Below, piece by piece: positions 24,186 through 35,320 of a stretch of 64,000 nucleotides of DNA. The notes beneath the pieces are model-generated. The model was not told the origin of the DNA, did not search any database, and worked only from the letters and a program-made list of their open reading frames with translations. Position 1 is the stretch's first letter; each line of letters opens with the position of its first letter. This DNA comes from Rhyzopertha dominica (taxonomy: Eukaryota; Arthropoda; Insecta; Coleoptera; Bostrichidae), in assembly GCA_025024175.1 (NCBI GenBank), contig QCXZ01000137.1, positions 65,906,680-65,970,679 of the forward strand, written 5' to 3'. The translations under genes and the position numbers were made by a program.

Positions 24186-24741
24186 CCTACCTATCAATGT
24201 CACGATGCCAGTTTACGAGTACATTCCTCACGGTATCGCGAAAATTTGCCCACGTTGGCAACGCGACACAGCTCAAAAAAATGTAAGCAAATATTACTTG
24301 CAATGCAGCTAGAGCACTGGCTATTATTGGTGTTTCTTGCTTTCGTCAGCATGCGAACCTTTTACGTCATCTCCGTGGCGGAATATCGAGGCATTTGAAA
24401 CGGATATTGAAAAATCCATACTTTCGCATTTTTTCTCCGCAAAGAAGAACCGGAAAAATCGCAAAAAATGCCTTTGTGCTTCATTTTTTATGTACATTTT
24501 AAATGTAAAATAAAAAAAATTATGGGACGACCCCATTGTCGTCCCCACGAAATCTGCCTTCTTTCCTGGCGCGCACATTATTTAGATTTCAAGACAGCTT
24601 AGAATCGACAATCAGTTTCACAGAGATAAGGTGTTGGTAAAAGTAACAAAATCCGAAACGGTTTGGTTTTTATAAGGTAGCAGTTCATTCTCAAGAAATT
24701 TAATCATAAAATCGGATGATACTGTTTTTGAAGGTATTATT

Positions 24742-24918
24742 ATGAGATGTAAAGCAATCGGTAACTATGATCTGGCATCTGTAGGTGACTACGCCTCTAT
24801 CCACGCCAAAACTATTCGTGAAGTAATAAAAGATGAGGAGAAAAGGCACAAGATTGCTCGACAACAAATTACATCACCTCCAAAGTCCTCGATATATGGT
24901 AAAATCCATTCGCGTTAA
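24742..24918 (+). pseudogene. Unrecognised short coding-like remnant
   Basis: A 58-codon frame from ATG, containing SVGDYASIHAKTIREVIKDE and then RHKIARQQI, has the charged, helical look of real protein. It ends at a stop, and fragments in other frames follow, so it is probably the start or middle of a decayed gene or element. I cannot assign a family. Confidence 0.3.
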
Positions 24919-25614
24919 TGTCACAGCGCAACGAGGCCATGTTAAATAGATCTGTCATAGAATAAATAGAAGATCATAAGACGTTTATCCTGCACGAGTT
25001 TAAGTACAGAGCTGAATCCAAATTTNCGTTCAGATATGGAATACGAAAATACAGTTGCTCAAAAAGCCATGAACAATCAATTCCAACATTAAGAACATTG
25101 TACTAAAATCATACCGTGAGACGCACGCTCCTCGTATGCATAGAGTTAAGTTTATATCCGCTGAATAATAAAGTTTGCTCAAAAGCTTGTAGTGGGTAAA
25201 TACAATCCTCAAAATAAACAAGAAACTTTCGAAACTTCCGCTGCAGGGACTCAACAAAATCAATATAAACATCACTCAATGGAAACCAGACTATCGCCCT
25301 ATACTCAAGCTGACTTGATAAGTAGCGGTACCAATTCTGTAATTAATATGTGTGTGAAATAAAATATCATTAATAAATTAAATAAACAGTAATGGGCTGA
25401 GGTAANTCTGCGGAACACCAAAAGAAGCTAAAAACTCCTTTCACGTGCATTTACAATAGCAGACCTGTAGACGCATATCACACAATTGGGTATTATCACT
25501 TTTTTTGAAAATTACTTAAAAGGAATCTTGGAGTGCATATATATAGCACGCCATGTTAAAAAAAACAAACAAAATATTTGTAGGTAGAGAATTTTAGGTC
25601 TGAAATTCGAATCT

Positions 25615-26625
25615 TAGGAGTCACCGCCAAAACGCTTCTATCCAAGGTTATTCAACTTGTGGCGTCAAGTGTCATCTAAACATTACCGAGGAGCGCGCTG
25701 TTTAATGGTGTAGTATCATTCTTGTATTGGGAAAGCTTTTGTGTGGTGTTTATTGAAAGGACGGCGTAAGAGGTCGCACCAAAAAGTGATTTGTGTAGTT
25801 TTACAAGCATCTATTATATATGGAAAACAAAACAAGTGTTGTTTTGTACATGGTTATATAAGTACTTCAGTCAGTACAGCTAACAAAATTTTTGTAACTG
25901 TTCCCCGAGATTATCAACGTATGAAAAAGTTGTTTAAGGACCCTAGACGTGATATGCCGTAATCGCAAAGTTTGTTTTTCTGTTGTGAAGATAATCTTAA
26001 TTCTTACTGAAGTTTTATTATTCTTTTTGGGATTATAAGTGTTAACCATTCAGTTTCCATTTTGTTATAGCTTGAAGAGGATAGGAAAAATTATATGCGT
26101 TTTAAGTTGATAGAGGGAAATGTTATAATAAAAAACGAGTTGTTCCCCATATATTCGACTGTTAGCCAGACCGGATAGGAGCTCCAAGAGCCCCGAAAAT
26201 ATATGGCAATTTATATTTATTCTGACCTCTAAAATAAATGTCAAGTTTAGGGTACATTTTTGATTCTTACATTTTTATGTTTACAAATAGTATGTTTCCA
26301 GCAACCCACTGTGATCAAATGCTACGTTAATTTGATAAAAAGTTCACTTATGCTATTGCTTTTACGTTTCTCATCTCCGCCGCGTTGAACCGCTCGTCGC
26401 TGTACACAAATTCCATAACAATGAACATGCCTTCAGAAGTCATAACTCATAAGTATTTCACTTCTTCTTGGCGTATTTGAATTCGCTTGTCACAAAATGG
26501 ACGCAAACAACAAACTGATAAATTGACGGGCTGAGGCTGACGCGTGACGCCCTAAACAAGTGGCCATTTACAAGACACCTGACGTCACGGCCAGTATGTT
26601 CGCGTTTTGGCGGTCCCTTTAACTA
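25615..26625 (+). mobile_element. Non-autonomous DNA transposon remnant with THAP domain
   Basis: The ends are inverted: ACCGCCAAAACGC near 25623-25635 pairs with GCGTTTTGGCGGT near 26602-26614, and some similarity continues inwards (GGCGTCA motifs). The right end runs into TTTAA and the left end abuts CTTAG, so a target duplication is not clearly resolved. A THAP-like coding stretch lies inside. THAP domains are the DNA-binding module of P-element-type transposases and of several other cut-and-paste elements. No catalytic domain is left. Confidence 0.5.
25741..25962 (+). pseudogene. THAP-type zinc finger fragment
   Basis: The open stretch includes KCCFVHGYISTSVSTANK and FVTVPRDYQRMKKLF. This matches the start of insect THAP domains (C-x-V-x-x-C ... 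P ... F ... P ... R..W), with a Tyr replacing the second zinc-binding Cys. A stop follows RRDMP. FFCCEDN, the expected C-x-x-H-F region, continues in a shifted or interrupted frame, with Asn where His is expected. It would have bound transposon ends; it is now broken. Confidence 0.55.
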
Positions 26626-26990
26626 TTCACATTTTTAATATTAAAAATACACCTTACGATCCATTTTTTCGAATTTATAAGCTGTCACAGCTGTTTTGTA
26701 GATTAGATGCTACCTATTAATATGCAATTTAATAAAATATAAATACATGGCAAATACCCAATTACCACTGCAACAAGAAAACCAGCGGCGGAGAAAAACC
26801 AAAACACTTCAAATTTTCAAGTAATTCATAATGAATCTGATCAAATTCTTTACTGAAATCGGGTTGATGTACCACTGCGCACTCAATGTACTCCGACAGA
26901 AACTGACTAAAACAAAACAAGCATGCTTTACAGTTAGTAGTTGATCTTGCAAATCTCGTTGATGAGAAGAAATACTCTGCCTAACTGGCA

Positions 26991-28740
26991 AGAATATTTC
27001 TGACCGTATAATTTACAATACCTGTTTGACACTTTCTTGAAAACAAAACAAATGCACGCACATTTTCAAACATAAGGAAATGTTGAAAATGTTAAAATTA
27101 AATTAAACATATTATAGCACGAAGGATTTATGGTGACCGTGAAGCAAAATCAGCTAGGATAAAGATGATGTACAGATGTAAAAGTAATTTCCACTGCTTT
27201 CAATGCCGCAAAAATTTCCTCGTCCGTGATACTTTTCAGCGTCAGTATATATTGATCTAGCCGACCAAGTCTTAAATTATTAGGCATATGAGCACAGGAA
27301 CCATATTCCACAAAAAAATACTTCTAAAAAAAGAAATCATTAACAGTTGACTGCGGAAAAGCCAGCTCCTGGTCCCGATGCCTCATGGCAGATGGAATTC
27401 TAGAGCTCTTTCTTTTTAGGCGTATAAATGATATAATATATAAATGATGTTCTATGCTTGACAAACAACTTCTGTAAGCAGCAACGCTTACAAAGGATTT
27501 GCATCTGGAACGCAATGTCTTAAATTGATTTAAACAATAAGCAGTACTAATGATATTTAAAATCAAACCAAAGAGGGTAGTTATTAGAGAATTTCTGACG
27601 AAGTCTCAATTTTAGGGACAGTTAAATCAAAGGCTTAACGTAAAGTTTGATAAAATTGATCACAAACTGTTTCGGGATACAAACACTTCCAGAAAAAACC
27701 AGATGATTGTTCAAATAATTGTTAGAATTTAAATTATAGTGCTATGTATCAAAACTTTGAGAACTGCTGATTTTAAGAAAGAAATTTAAGAAGAAAGCGC
27801 AAATAGTGGTTATATACTGTTATTGTTGATTTCCTCCACATATCTGTCTCACACATACAATAAGAAACAAACTATATCATAGTCATTGCGTCAGCGTATT
27901 GTTGATAAGGTTCTAGAATATTTTGCTTAACATGAGGAATCCTTGAAGAATGCTTTGATATACATCTATATCACATTAGATAAGCGTTTTCTCGGTAAGA
28001 TATGAATAATTTATTGCTTAGAATTAAAAACACTTTATTGCTATTTACAATTTTCGTCATACAAAAACAATACATCCGCCCTAGTTTTATGTTCAAAATA
28101 TTAGCTTTTTCCAAACAATAAAAGTTCCATTTTAGATTCACTTAGGATATCTAGAAATTAATTTCTTGAATTCACCTGAAAGCACTAGTTTTGAACTCTA
28201 CCATAATAGGATAATAAAAAGAATCAGTTTTACTGTATAAGATGTAGTTAATAATATGACAATAAGAACATTGAACACACTTGAAGCATCGTTACCTTTT
28301 TCATTTTATAATCGAACTGTCAGAAATAGATAGCGTCATGCCAACGGTTCACACAAATTTCATTTTTTTAATACCAATATTTTCTTAGATTGCAGCAATA
28401 AATCATCCAAACATCAGCAAATCAGGTCCTACCTAAGTATTATATTATGACGTCGCCTCTAAAATATACCTATCTGATAAAACTCTATCTGGTCTAACTT
28501 ATTTGTCTTGCTGACCTAATCTACCTATAATTTGTCGCTATCATTCTCAAAAATAAGCAAACGGTGCAAACACGTTAAAGCGATAAGATTTGCAAGGTTA
28601 TTTTTTACAGTCTGATATGATCTAAATAACCCGAAATTATTTTATGGGAACCATTCCTGCAAATTTACATTCCAGTATTGGATATAGAAGAAAAACTATT
28701 TTTCATTCATTTCAAGGCTTTATTTAACATAGTGTAGCAA
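26991..28740. other. No recognisable genes
   Basis: AT-rich sequence. A minus-strand open stretch at 27324-27566 ends in a basic segment that could be LINE tail sequence but has no firm motif. Confidence 0.4.
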
Positions 28741-29700
28741 CCCAAAATTTAGATTAATGAAAATGGGTAAATCTGTCACTTCATGTGGCCATAACCCCGA
28801 ACGAGAGGTGTGTCTTATTCGAATGTTAAAGAAAACAGCAAGTTCTAGGGCACGAGGCAAGGGCTGTAAAAGAAATGGGACAGTCGGGCATAGAGTGTGC
28901 TAGAGGTTAGCACGAGAGTATGGCTCTGCGTATAAGTGTGTGTGATGTAGTGCCCAATGGTAGTGGTGTGTCCACGTGAGCATTATGGATAAGTTGCATT
29001 ACCTGTGTGACAGGTATTTATAGAGGTATATGCTTATTATTGAAAGGGGTACTATGTGTATTGGCCATTATTGTAAATGTGTGGGTGCAGGACTAATTAG
29101 TAGTCCGGTGGCAGTGGCCACGAGACCAAGTGGGTCTATGCAGCAAGTGGCTGCGGAGGTTTATGGCAGTTCCTCCACCCTATAGCTATAGTAGTCCTGG
29201 ACGGCGTGGTCTCGACCATCCTGTCCGTGACCTGCTGCTAGCGGCAGTGACCTGGTCAGTGTAAGTGCCAGGAGTTCCTCGCAGATGGAATAGAAACCTC
29301 TGTATACCGTTATTCCACCAGGGGTTTTAGGTGGTTTAGTGGGTCCGTACATTAGGCCAATGTATGGAATGCCTGGTTGAAAGACTGGAGCCTAAGGATG
29401 GCAATCCCTGCTAATCACATGTTACAGGTTGCCGGCCTACGTGTGCTTCATCCGGTTCCAGAGGGTCAGCGCCAGGGTGCAGGGCACCCGCCGTAAGTTA
29501 ACTATCCATCTCTGGATGATTATCTCGCTAATGCGTGATTTATTTGTATTTCCATGTTGCGTTTTGATTGGCTGCCCGACTGGTCTAATTAAACGTGCTA
29601 GCCTTGTCCGTCACCCGGAACTCGAGTGGGGTAGTGGTAAGAAAGGGCGTGAATGTGATATAAGAATAATATACAAATTATTTAACACTAACCATTAACG
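28741..29700. repeat. GC-richer repeat-like segment, unclassified
   Basis: G+C rises sharply compared with both flanks, and the sequence is rich in GTGGTGT-type words. GGGGTTTTAGGTGGTTTAGTGGGT (in pieces near 29318-29345) resembles the 3' untranslated region of some R1-clade LINEs. No coding motif is visible on either strand, so a LINE 3' end or a SINE is only a guess. Confidence 0.3.
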
Positions 29701-29819
29701 ACTAACATACGCCCATCTCTATTTTGGATGCTACAATAGTGCAGATAATTCTATTAGGGTCAAATATGCATCGTTTTATCATAATTTGTTGCCATTTTAA
29801 AGGTAATTTCATGATGCCT

Positions 29820-30260
29820 CTCTCTTCGTGATAAAAGTTCTTCTCACCAAGGAAGTTTTGCAATGACAAAAGAGATGGTAATCGCTTGATGCCAGGTCCA
29901 AACTATAAATTGGCGTTGTCGTGGTAGATCACAACTCTGTATGTCAGAATTTAGTGTTTGACCATATGTGGATAATTTGTTTCCAGTTCGACCAAACACA
30001 TCAAAACCTTATTGACCTTTAATAATCCTGGTTAGGCCGCCGTTTGAGTCGCTTATTCAAGTTTTGACTACCATCGTTTTCCTCACAATATTGTCATGTA
30101 TGAGCCATTCCCCATATCCAGTCATTCCGTCTGGCAAAGGCTTCGATCTACGATGTTTTTTGTCCGTTTCTGTCTTATTGATCCAAGCTTTATGATTTAA
30201 AACTATTTCGCGATAGACCGTCAGCTTCTGGGCTTGTTACGATTACTAAAAGACCGTTTT
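29820..30260 (-). pseudogene. Degraded mariner transposase
   Basis: On the minus strand GQTLNSDI (about 29965-29940) and YSLDLASSDYHLF (about 29908-29870) match conserved blocks of mariner transposases, normally GQTLNSDIY and YSPDLAPSDYHLF. The final Asp of the DD34D triad lies in the second block. The intervening region carrying the HDNA block is shifted in frame. Upstream remnants continue to about 30260. Non-functional. Confidence 0.75.
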
Positions 30261-30369
30261 GAAAGTTGCAAAACGCATTTTCAAAATACTTAGGGAAAAA
30301 GCGTTCAAATTTTTATTAAAAGCTGTTTATGAAATGGTCGTTTCAATCGCTTAAATTTTAAAATGGAAT

Positions 30370-30920
30370 CAAATTAGCCAGACATTACTGAAGATCCCTG
30401 GGGTCAACTTTTGGTACTCAAATACAACTACATAATTATCCCAAGCGTTATGGTTGCGTTTAAAAAACTTTTAACTTCAAGTGTCCTCAAAGGAAAAGAT
30501 CTAGGAATGTAAGCTCTGGATATGTTGTTGGGCATTTAGTTTTCTCGCTCTTCTCCCTCAAGAAATTTCCTGACATGGGCGACATAATGAGGAGGTTTCA
30601 CAGAATTCCAGTCCATCAAAGTTTTCTTCCTTTAATTTGCATGTCAAGTAAATTTTTAAAGGAATACATGTTTGTATCTAAAACTGACTGATCACATGCT
30701 GACTACAGAATACATAAATATCTTTTGAACAAATTAGATTTTGTCCTGAGAGAAACATGACATCAGACCACAAAAGCGACATCTTTATTAGCAACAACTC
30801 TGACGGGATTATATTTCCAATTCTTAACAGATCCAGTCTCGTAAGTTTCGAGACGTGTTTGTGATGGACAAATTTATCCCGGCGCAATTCAGTCAAGCTG
30901 TAAGTAGCAGTTCTAACACA
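30370..30920. repeat. Diverged copy of the 60.2-61.6 kb repeat interior
   Basis: TTGAACAAATTAGATTTT, GACGGGATTATATTTCCAATTC and GTTTCGAGAC... here parallel CTTTGGAACAGATTGCATATTTTC, GACGGGATTACGCTTCCGATTC and following words at 60975-61130, in the same order and orientation. Identity is moderate and patchy. The inverted arms seen around the 60-kb copy were not found here. Confidence 0.4.
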
Positions 30921-31511
30921 GTCGTTATGTTTCTAAAAGAAACTTACAATCAATTACAAATTTGAAAATGGTGCATGGAGGTGCAACTTCTCCAAGCAGA
31001 TGGATTGGAGCGAGAGTTGCTATTGAATTACTTCACAGATACTTTAAAATGATCGGTGTCATTAAATTCTCTACAATTTTTTTATACGTTTAACCGTTCT
31101 TGAGATAGTGCGGGAAGAGTGCCGAATGCTCCGTATGTCAGCGCAAGGTCACTCATGAATCCTTATTTTGTTAAATATTATCCAATAGATAACTCAACCT
31201 ATAAATATTCTATGTCTATTCTATTAAAAATAATATTCCCAAACTTAAGAAATATCCCTAGACTTTTTCTTGTGTGTGTATTAAGTAGAAAGGTTTCGTA
31301 AATTTGTTATAAAAATCACACAACTACACCTCAAAATTTACAATAAGACATTGGGGAAAGTGCATCCTAGATCAAAGCGACTAACCATCCAGTGTTGGTT
31401 CTTTCTCATTGTTAATTAAGTCCATTTAAACTTACTAGTGTTTGAACTAAATATATCCAATTTTAAGTTTGTATAGACACAATGAGAAAGTGTACAATAA
31501 AAATAATTGGT
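30921..31511. other. Left flank of the Polinton, no gene seen
   Basis: AT-rich; no supported feature. Confidence 0.45.
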
Positions 31512-31988
31512 AGTAGTTATACCACTAGGGTATGATGACAAACCAACAACCTGATGGACCGCGCCATCCGGTTCTTACCACACAGTAGGGGGGTAGGCTG
31601 AAGGTCGCAAAGAACCTGCCTAAGAAGTGCTGAAGAAGTGTTAACAATGACGTCATCCTACCAGAAGGCTGTCTAAGAACAGACAACAAACACACACTAA
31701 TGATGACGTCACTGCGGATATCAGGTGTNAACACACCTGTTTTTTTACCTGTGCTAGAAGCACACCTGTAATTAAATAACCTCTTTGAATGTGTCAAAAA
31801 CGTGCTGAAGAAGTGTTAACAATGACGTCATCCTACCAGAAGGCGGTCTAAGAACAGACAACAAACACACACTAATGATGACGTCACTGAGAATATCAGG
31901 TGTAAACACACCTGTTTTTACCTTGCTAGCAGCACACCTGTAATTAACTAACTTTTTAATGTGTCAAAAACGTTCACCCATCTTTCAA
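31512..31988 (+). repeat. Left terminal inverted repeat with internal 175-bp tandem
   Basis: Inverted copy of 49316-49758. Starting at 31627, a unit beginning GTGCTGAAGAAGTGTTAAC is repeated at 31802 (period 175 bp). Each unit contains two perfect TGACGTCA palindromes (31648, 31704, 31823, 31879) and clustered ACACCTG/CAGGTG words. One N lies at 31729. Confidence 0.93.
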
Positions 31989-32962
31989 ACAACAACAACC
32001 GACACCTGTTTTACCTGTGCTAGTGTTCTGTAATTAATATGAATTTTAAATACTTCCGCGTACGAATGCAGCTTGTAATCTCATTAGCGGAAACCTAATT
32101 TTAATGCAACCGATAACATTTGATCTTCTTTATCAAACAACTGTGTGTGTGCTTATCTGTTAATACCAAGGCGCGTAAATATTTGTTCCTAATATGCATC
32201 ATGATTGTTACACGTTCTGCAAATTTTTGCAGCAAAATTGCTATAATTGCTATAATTGCACGTTTTTACGAAAATTTATCTCATGTTAGAGTCATCACAA
32301 GGTGATGAGTTTTTGTATAAAAACGGATGAAAAACGGATTGATTTTATGTCTTCGAATTATGTGCAAAATGTTTATGATTGTACTGTGAGGTGTTTAAAT
32401 TGTGTAGTGTCTCAAAATGTTTATAAAAATACTTGGTAAGTAGCAATAGGTTTAGAGTTTGCATTTAAATCTGGGATAACCTGAATATGTTTTACGATTG
32501 TCAGCACACATACGGGGTGCTAAATATAGAACAGCAACTAAACTGCGAATTGGGTTCTTTTAAACTAAATAACCAGATACGGAGCTTGCGGTAAGCTCTT
32601 GCACTGAAGATTGTGTAGCTAACACAGTTGTTATGTAGTTTTATGAATTTTACTGCAGCAGACAGTTTACCTGACTGAAACTAATAACAGGTGCTGAATC
32701 GGAACCGGTTTTAACGTTTTTAGTTTTAAGATATTGCATGTAAAATGCTTTCAACAAGGCTAGACTGATAGACCTCAAGCAACCAACCGCTTGGAATTAC
32801 TCAGCGTTGTTAGGTTGTGCAGATATTCAGGAGTCATTTTAAGTTATCTTCAACTAACTTAAAAGTATTTGTATATTATCTGAACTCTACTAGGTTTGTT
32901 TTGAGGAATAAAATAAAACGAAGGTGTTCAATTAATTTGTTTTTTATTGTGTAATATAATGG
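31989..32962. other. Polinton left subterminal region
   Basis: About 970 bp between the inverted repeat and the first gene. I see no convincing coding frame. It serves as the downstream region of the minus-strand capsid block, and AATAAA-type sequences near 32908-32914 read on the opposite strand only. Confidence 0.45.
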
Positions 32963-33562
32963 TTACAAAAGGAATTGTTTAATCAATACTGTGTTCCCGG
33001 AATGTTCCGTGCTAGAATTAAACTGTATTACTAATTCTGAATCACAGTTGGAAATTTCTGTATATTTCTTACCTATTGTTTTCTGCAACAGTTGATCCAT
33101 GCAATACTTCAATATTGATCTCGCTAGATGTGATGTACATATTATTATGCACATGAAAACCATTACAATAAATATACTCATCGAATCGACTTTTAGTAAG
33201 ACTTCTGTGGAGCGAACTAATTCAGCTGCTGCATTAGATATTTGGTTAGTACTTTCGTTTACAATAAATGATTCGTTTAACACCATTCTCCACCGACTAT
33301 CCCCGTAACTTTTGTTGGGGAACACTAACCTAATTTTATATTGAACAATGCGGTTGTTAATTGTGGGTACATTTGAAATTTTATAAACTGTCAAACCATC
33401 TTGTGCTAAGGATTTTAGAGGTATCCAGTTAGGTTCAAGCGGATCGTTACCATCGTTGAAACATACATAACTCTTGTCAACGTTCTTAATTCCATGATGC
33501 AAAATGAATGTATTATTTGCTAAAGCAGCAAAAATTAGCAGACTTGTGCTTAGGAACGCCAT
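32963..33562 (-). CDS. Signal-peptide transmembrane glycoprotein, unknown
   Basis: I start it at the ATG at 33562, giving 199 residues. The N-terminus is a typical secretory signal (MAFLSTSLLIFAALA, likely cut after residue 15). An outer domain of roughly 110 residues follows, with about four N-x-S/T sites (NNT, NKS, NES twice). A single hydrophobic span lies at about 130-148, rich in I, V, M and F, and a tail of about 50 residues completes it. This is type I membrane topology. I recognise no family. Its position at the end of the capsid gene block suggests a virion or cell-exit/entry role, which is inference only. Many Polintons have no such gene. Confidence 0.75.
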   Translation of the reverse strand: MAFLSTSLLIFAALANNTFILHHGIKNVDKSYVCFNDGNDPLEPNWIPLKSLAQDGLTVYKISNVPTINNRIVQYKIRLVFPNKSYGDSRWRMVLNESFIVNESTNQISNAAAELVRSTEVLLKVDSMSIFIVMVFMCIIICTSHLARSILKYCMDQLLQKTIGKKYTEISNCDSELVIQFNSSTEHSGNTVLIKQFLL

Positions 33563-33923
33563 TCTCAACAGAATGAAGTATTAGAGCATGTAAAGGTAGG
33601 TTTTATCAATGAAGCAGCGAAATATGTTTACATCCTCTTATCGTTTATTAGAAAATATATAATATAATTTTAGCTTTTTTTCCTCAGACATTGAAGCTTC
33701 TGCGGAAGTGCGTATTTTGGTATGCTGAGGTGTCAAGCGTGAATATACAACAAAAAGTACCACATTTTTTGTTTATTTTGTGTTCTACTAATTTTCTGTT
33801 ATTTATAAATTATATTTATGTACTAAGTGGTTTTATAAAACTAATACAAATAAAAAATCATATTTTATCTTTAAACATTTTTATTGTAATAAATAACTAA
33901 TTTTACATTTTTTTTTTGTACAA

Positions 33924-35141
33924 TCACATAACTTTAACAATATTATTAAGAGGGTTGTACCTTACAAGTTTATCGTGTAAAATAAGACAATAGCATGTAG
34001 TTTTTGCAGCCAAATTTTCGCTTGCTTCAAACTCGATACGAACATCTACACCGCCAGACTTCAAACTTTCGTTCTGGTGTGAAGTATCAATTACAAAAAT
34101 GCAAAGTTTATCTTTGAATATCTGTGGTGTTAAATATGCATCTGAATCGTTTGTGTAGTAATATGAACGACGGAAATTAGCATACATTTCATACAAAATA
34201 GCATATTTATTTGTTTTAAAATCGAGATTTAGGTTGTCATAGGGGTAGGATTCGGAATTTAAGAAAACTTTTAAATTTGTTATATGACATGTATCAAACT
34301 GGTTACTATAAGAACTTAAAACATTTTTACGGTTGATTTGAAAACCTATTAAAATAAATCTGGGTTTTTCCAACTGATTAGTAGTTTTAACAGGCCAAAT
34401 GTGTTTTGTTGTCTGTGGCAGCATTGGATATTCATACAGATCCCAAGCACGAAAACCAATTTCCAGATCTTGCGATTTTTCAATTTGTTTTAATAAACGC
34501 AGTTTTTCAATATCAGATATTTGAACGTGTGGAATTTTCCATACAATTTTATTTATTGTAAGCTGAGGAACTTCACCAGCCACAGGAGAATAGTAACAAA
34601 AATTGTTGTCAGTAGAACTTCGTATTAGGATCAGTTCCTGTTTCATATTAATTAAAATTTTTCTGAAATCCTCGAAAAATCCCATAAGTAGTTTCATTGG
34701 TATCACGAAATTAAAATTTCCGTTTGCATCTCTTATATAAGCACTTTCTACATCCATGCCGGCTGCCGCATAACGTGTTGCGTCAGGAGATTTAAACGAA
34801 CACAAGTTTTTCATTCTGGACGTCGTTCCTACGTTTTTCACTTTATCCACCGTGCAACCTGCTATTTCGTATCTCATTTCATCAAATAAGTATGCCGCAC
34901 AGTTATTTAAAAGCTTTATTTTATCACTATGTTTTCCTTTGTCATCCACAATTTTTCCCTCTATGCAAAGAAGACTCTCACATGGTAATGTGTATATATC
35001 CTGTGCTTGAATCGGTATTCTTATTTCATCTGAGTTATTGAATGTTGTATTTATGTAGGGCATATAACTGTGGTATTCAAATTTTGTTATGGACTCATCG
35101 GAATATGCACGCTGGTTCACATTAAGTATACCAAGAGCCAT
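33924..35141 (-). CDS. Major capsid protein, double jelly-roll
   Basis: 405 residues from an ATG. It matches the conserved layout of Polinton hexon-type capsid proteins: an early YMPYINTTFNNSDEIRIPI strand region and QDIYTLPCESLLCIEGKI. LNNCAAYLFDEMRYEIAG, followed by VGTTSRMKN, then gives the signature turn of the double-jelly-roll-like domain. Such proteins form trimeric capsomers of icosahedral shells. The length is at the short end for the family. The neighbours are a 56-residue protein and the penton-like protein upstream on the same strand, 6 bp and about 180 bp away. The assignment rests on recognising the conserved blocks, not on a structure. Confidence 0.85.
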   Translation of the reverse strand: MALGILNVNQRAYSDESITKFEYHSYMPYINTTFNNSDEIRIPIQAQDIYTLPCESLLCIEGKIVDDKGKHSDKIKLLNNCAAYLFDEMRYEIAGCTVDKVKNVGTTSRMKNLCSFKSPDATRYAAAGMDVESAYIRDANGNFNFVIPMKLLMGFFEDFRKILINMKQELILIRSSTDNNFCYYSPVAGEVPQLTINKIVWKIPHVQISDIEKLRLLKQIEKSQDLEIGFRAWDLYEYPMLPQTTKHIWPVKTTNQLEKPRFILIGFQINRKNVLSSYSNQFDTCHITNLKVFLNSESYPYDNLNLDFKTNKYAILYEMYANFRRSYYYTNDSDAYLTPQIFKDKLCIFVIDTSHQNESLKSGGVDVRIEFEASENLAAKTTCYCLILHDKLVRYNPLNNIVKVM

Positions 35142-35147
35142 TTTTTT

Positions 35148-35318
35148 TTATTTCTTTAGACTGAAACCTAAATTGCTCAAGAACAGCTTGTTTTCAGGTG
35201 TCAACTCTGCCAGTCTTGTTTTAAAACTACCCCTACTTTTATAAATATTTCTTTTTATATCTGTTTGAGTGGGGAAAACTTGATACGCTATATTGTTTAT
35301 ATTATATCTAAATACCAT
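35148..35318 (-). CDS. Small conserved Polinton protein (56 aa)
   Basis: A frame missed by length cut-offs runs from the ATG at 35318 to TAA at 35148-35150. The protein is basic and ends LTPENKLFLSNLGFSLKK. A short C-terminal motif of this type (LT..N..FL.SLG...) is, from memory, common to small proteins between the two capsid genes in insect Polintons. It fills the gap between penton and major capsid genes almost exactly, ending 6 bp before the capsid ATG. Role unknown; a capsid-associated peptide is plausible. Confidence 0.7.
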   Translation of the reverse strand: MVFRYNINNIAYQVFPTQTDIKRNIYKSRGSFKTRLAELTPENKLFLSNLGFSLKK

Positions 35319-35320
35319 TT

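Larger units (their letters stand above)
19562..24576. mobile_element. Possible older DNA transposon hosting the LTR element
   Basis: A 16-bp sequence at 19562-19577 (GTGCGCGCCAGGAAAG) is perfectly inverted at 24561-24576. Just inside, CGACAATAGGGTCGTCCC (about 19723-19740) recurs inverted at 24524-24541 with one difference. The inner and outer blocks are about 145 bp apart on the left but only about 20 bp apart on the right, so one side carries an insertion or deletion. No transposase remains between them apart from the later LTR element. The interpretation as one element is an inference. Confidence 0.4.
25030..26990 (-). pseudogene. LINE reverse transcriptase split by a DNA transposon
   Basis: On the minus strand, the piece at 26990-26625 carries QPDFSKEFDQIHYELLENL and FGFSPPLV, a reverse transcriptase motif A region with the Asp of the usual DFSKAFD. 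A second piece at 25610-25030 carries SFGVPQ, LSPLLFI and FINDI, the next conserved block. The roughly 1 kb between them (25615-26625) is a different element with its own inverted ends. Both halves are full of stops. The order and polarity fit a single LINE copy interrupted by a later insertion; exact joints are uncertain. Confidence 0.65.

Noticed and set aside
31525..31797. Frames within both terminal inverted repeats (also 49536-49745)
   Set aside because: They are mirror images caused by the repeat itself and cross tandem units without any domain.
33691..33900. 69-codon hydrophobic frame between two Polinton genes
   Set aside because: It begins only at TTG, is rich in Ile, Leu and Phe as expected from AT-rich noncoding DNA, and has no motif.
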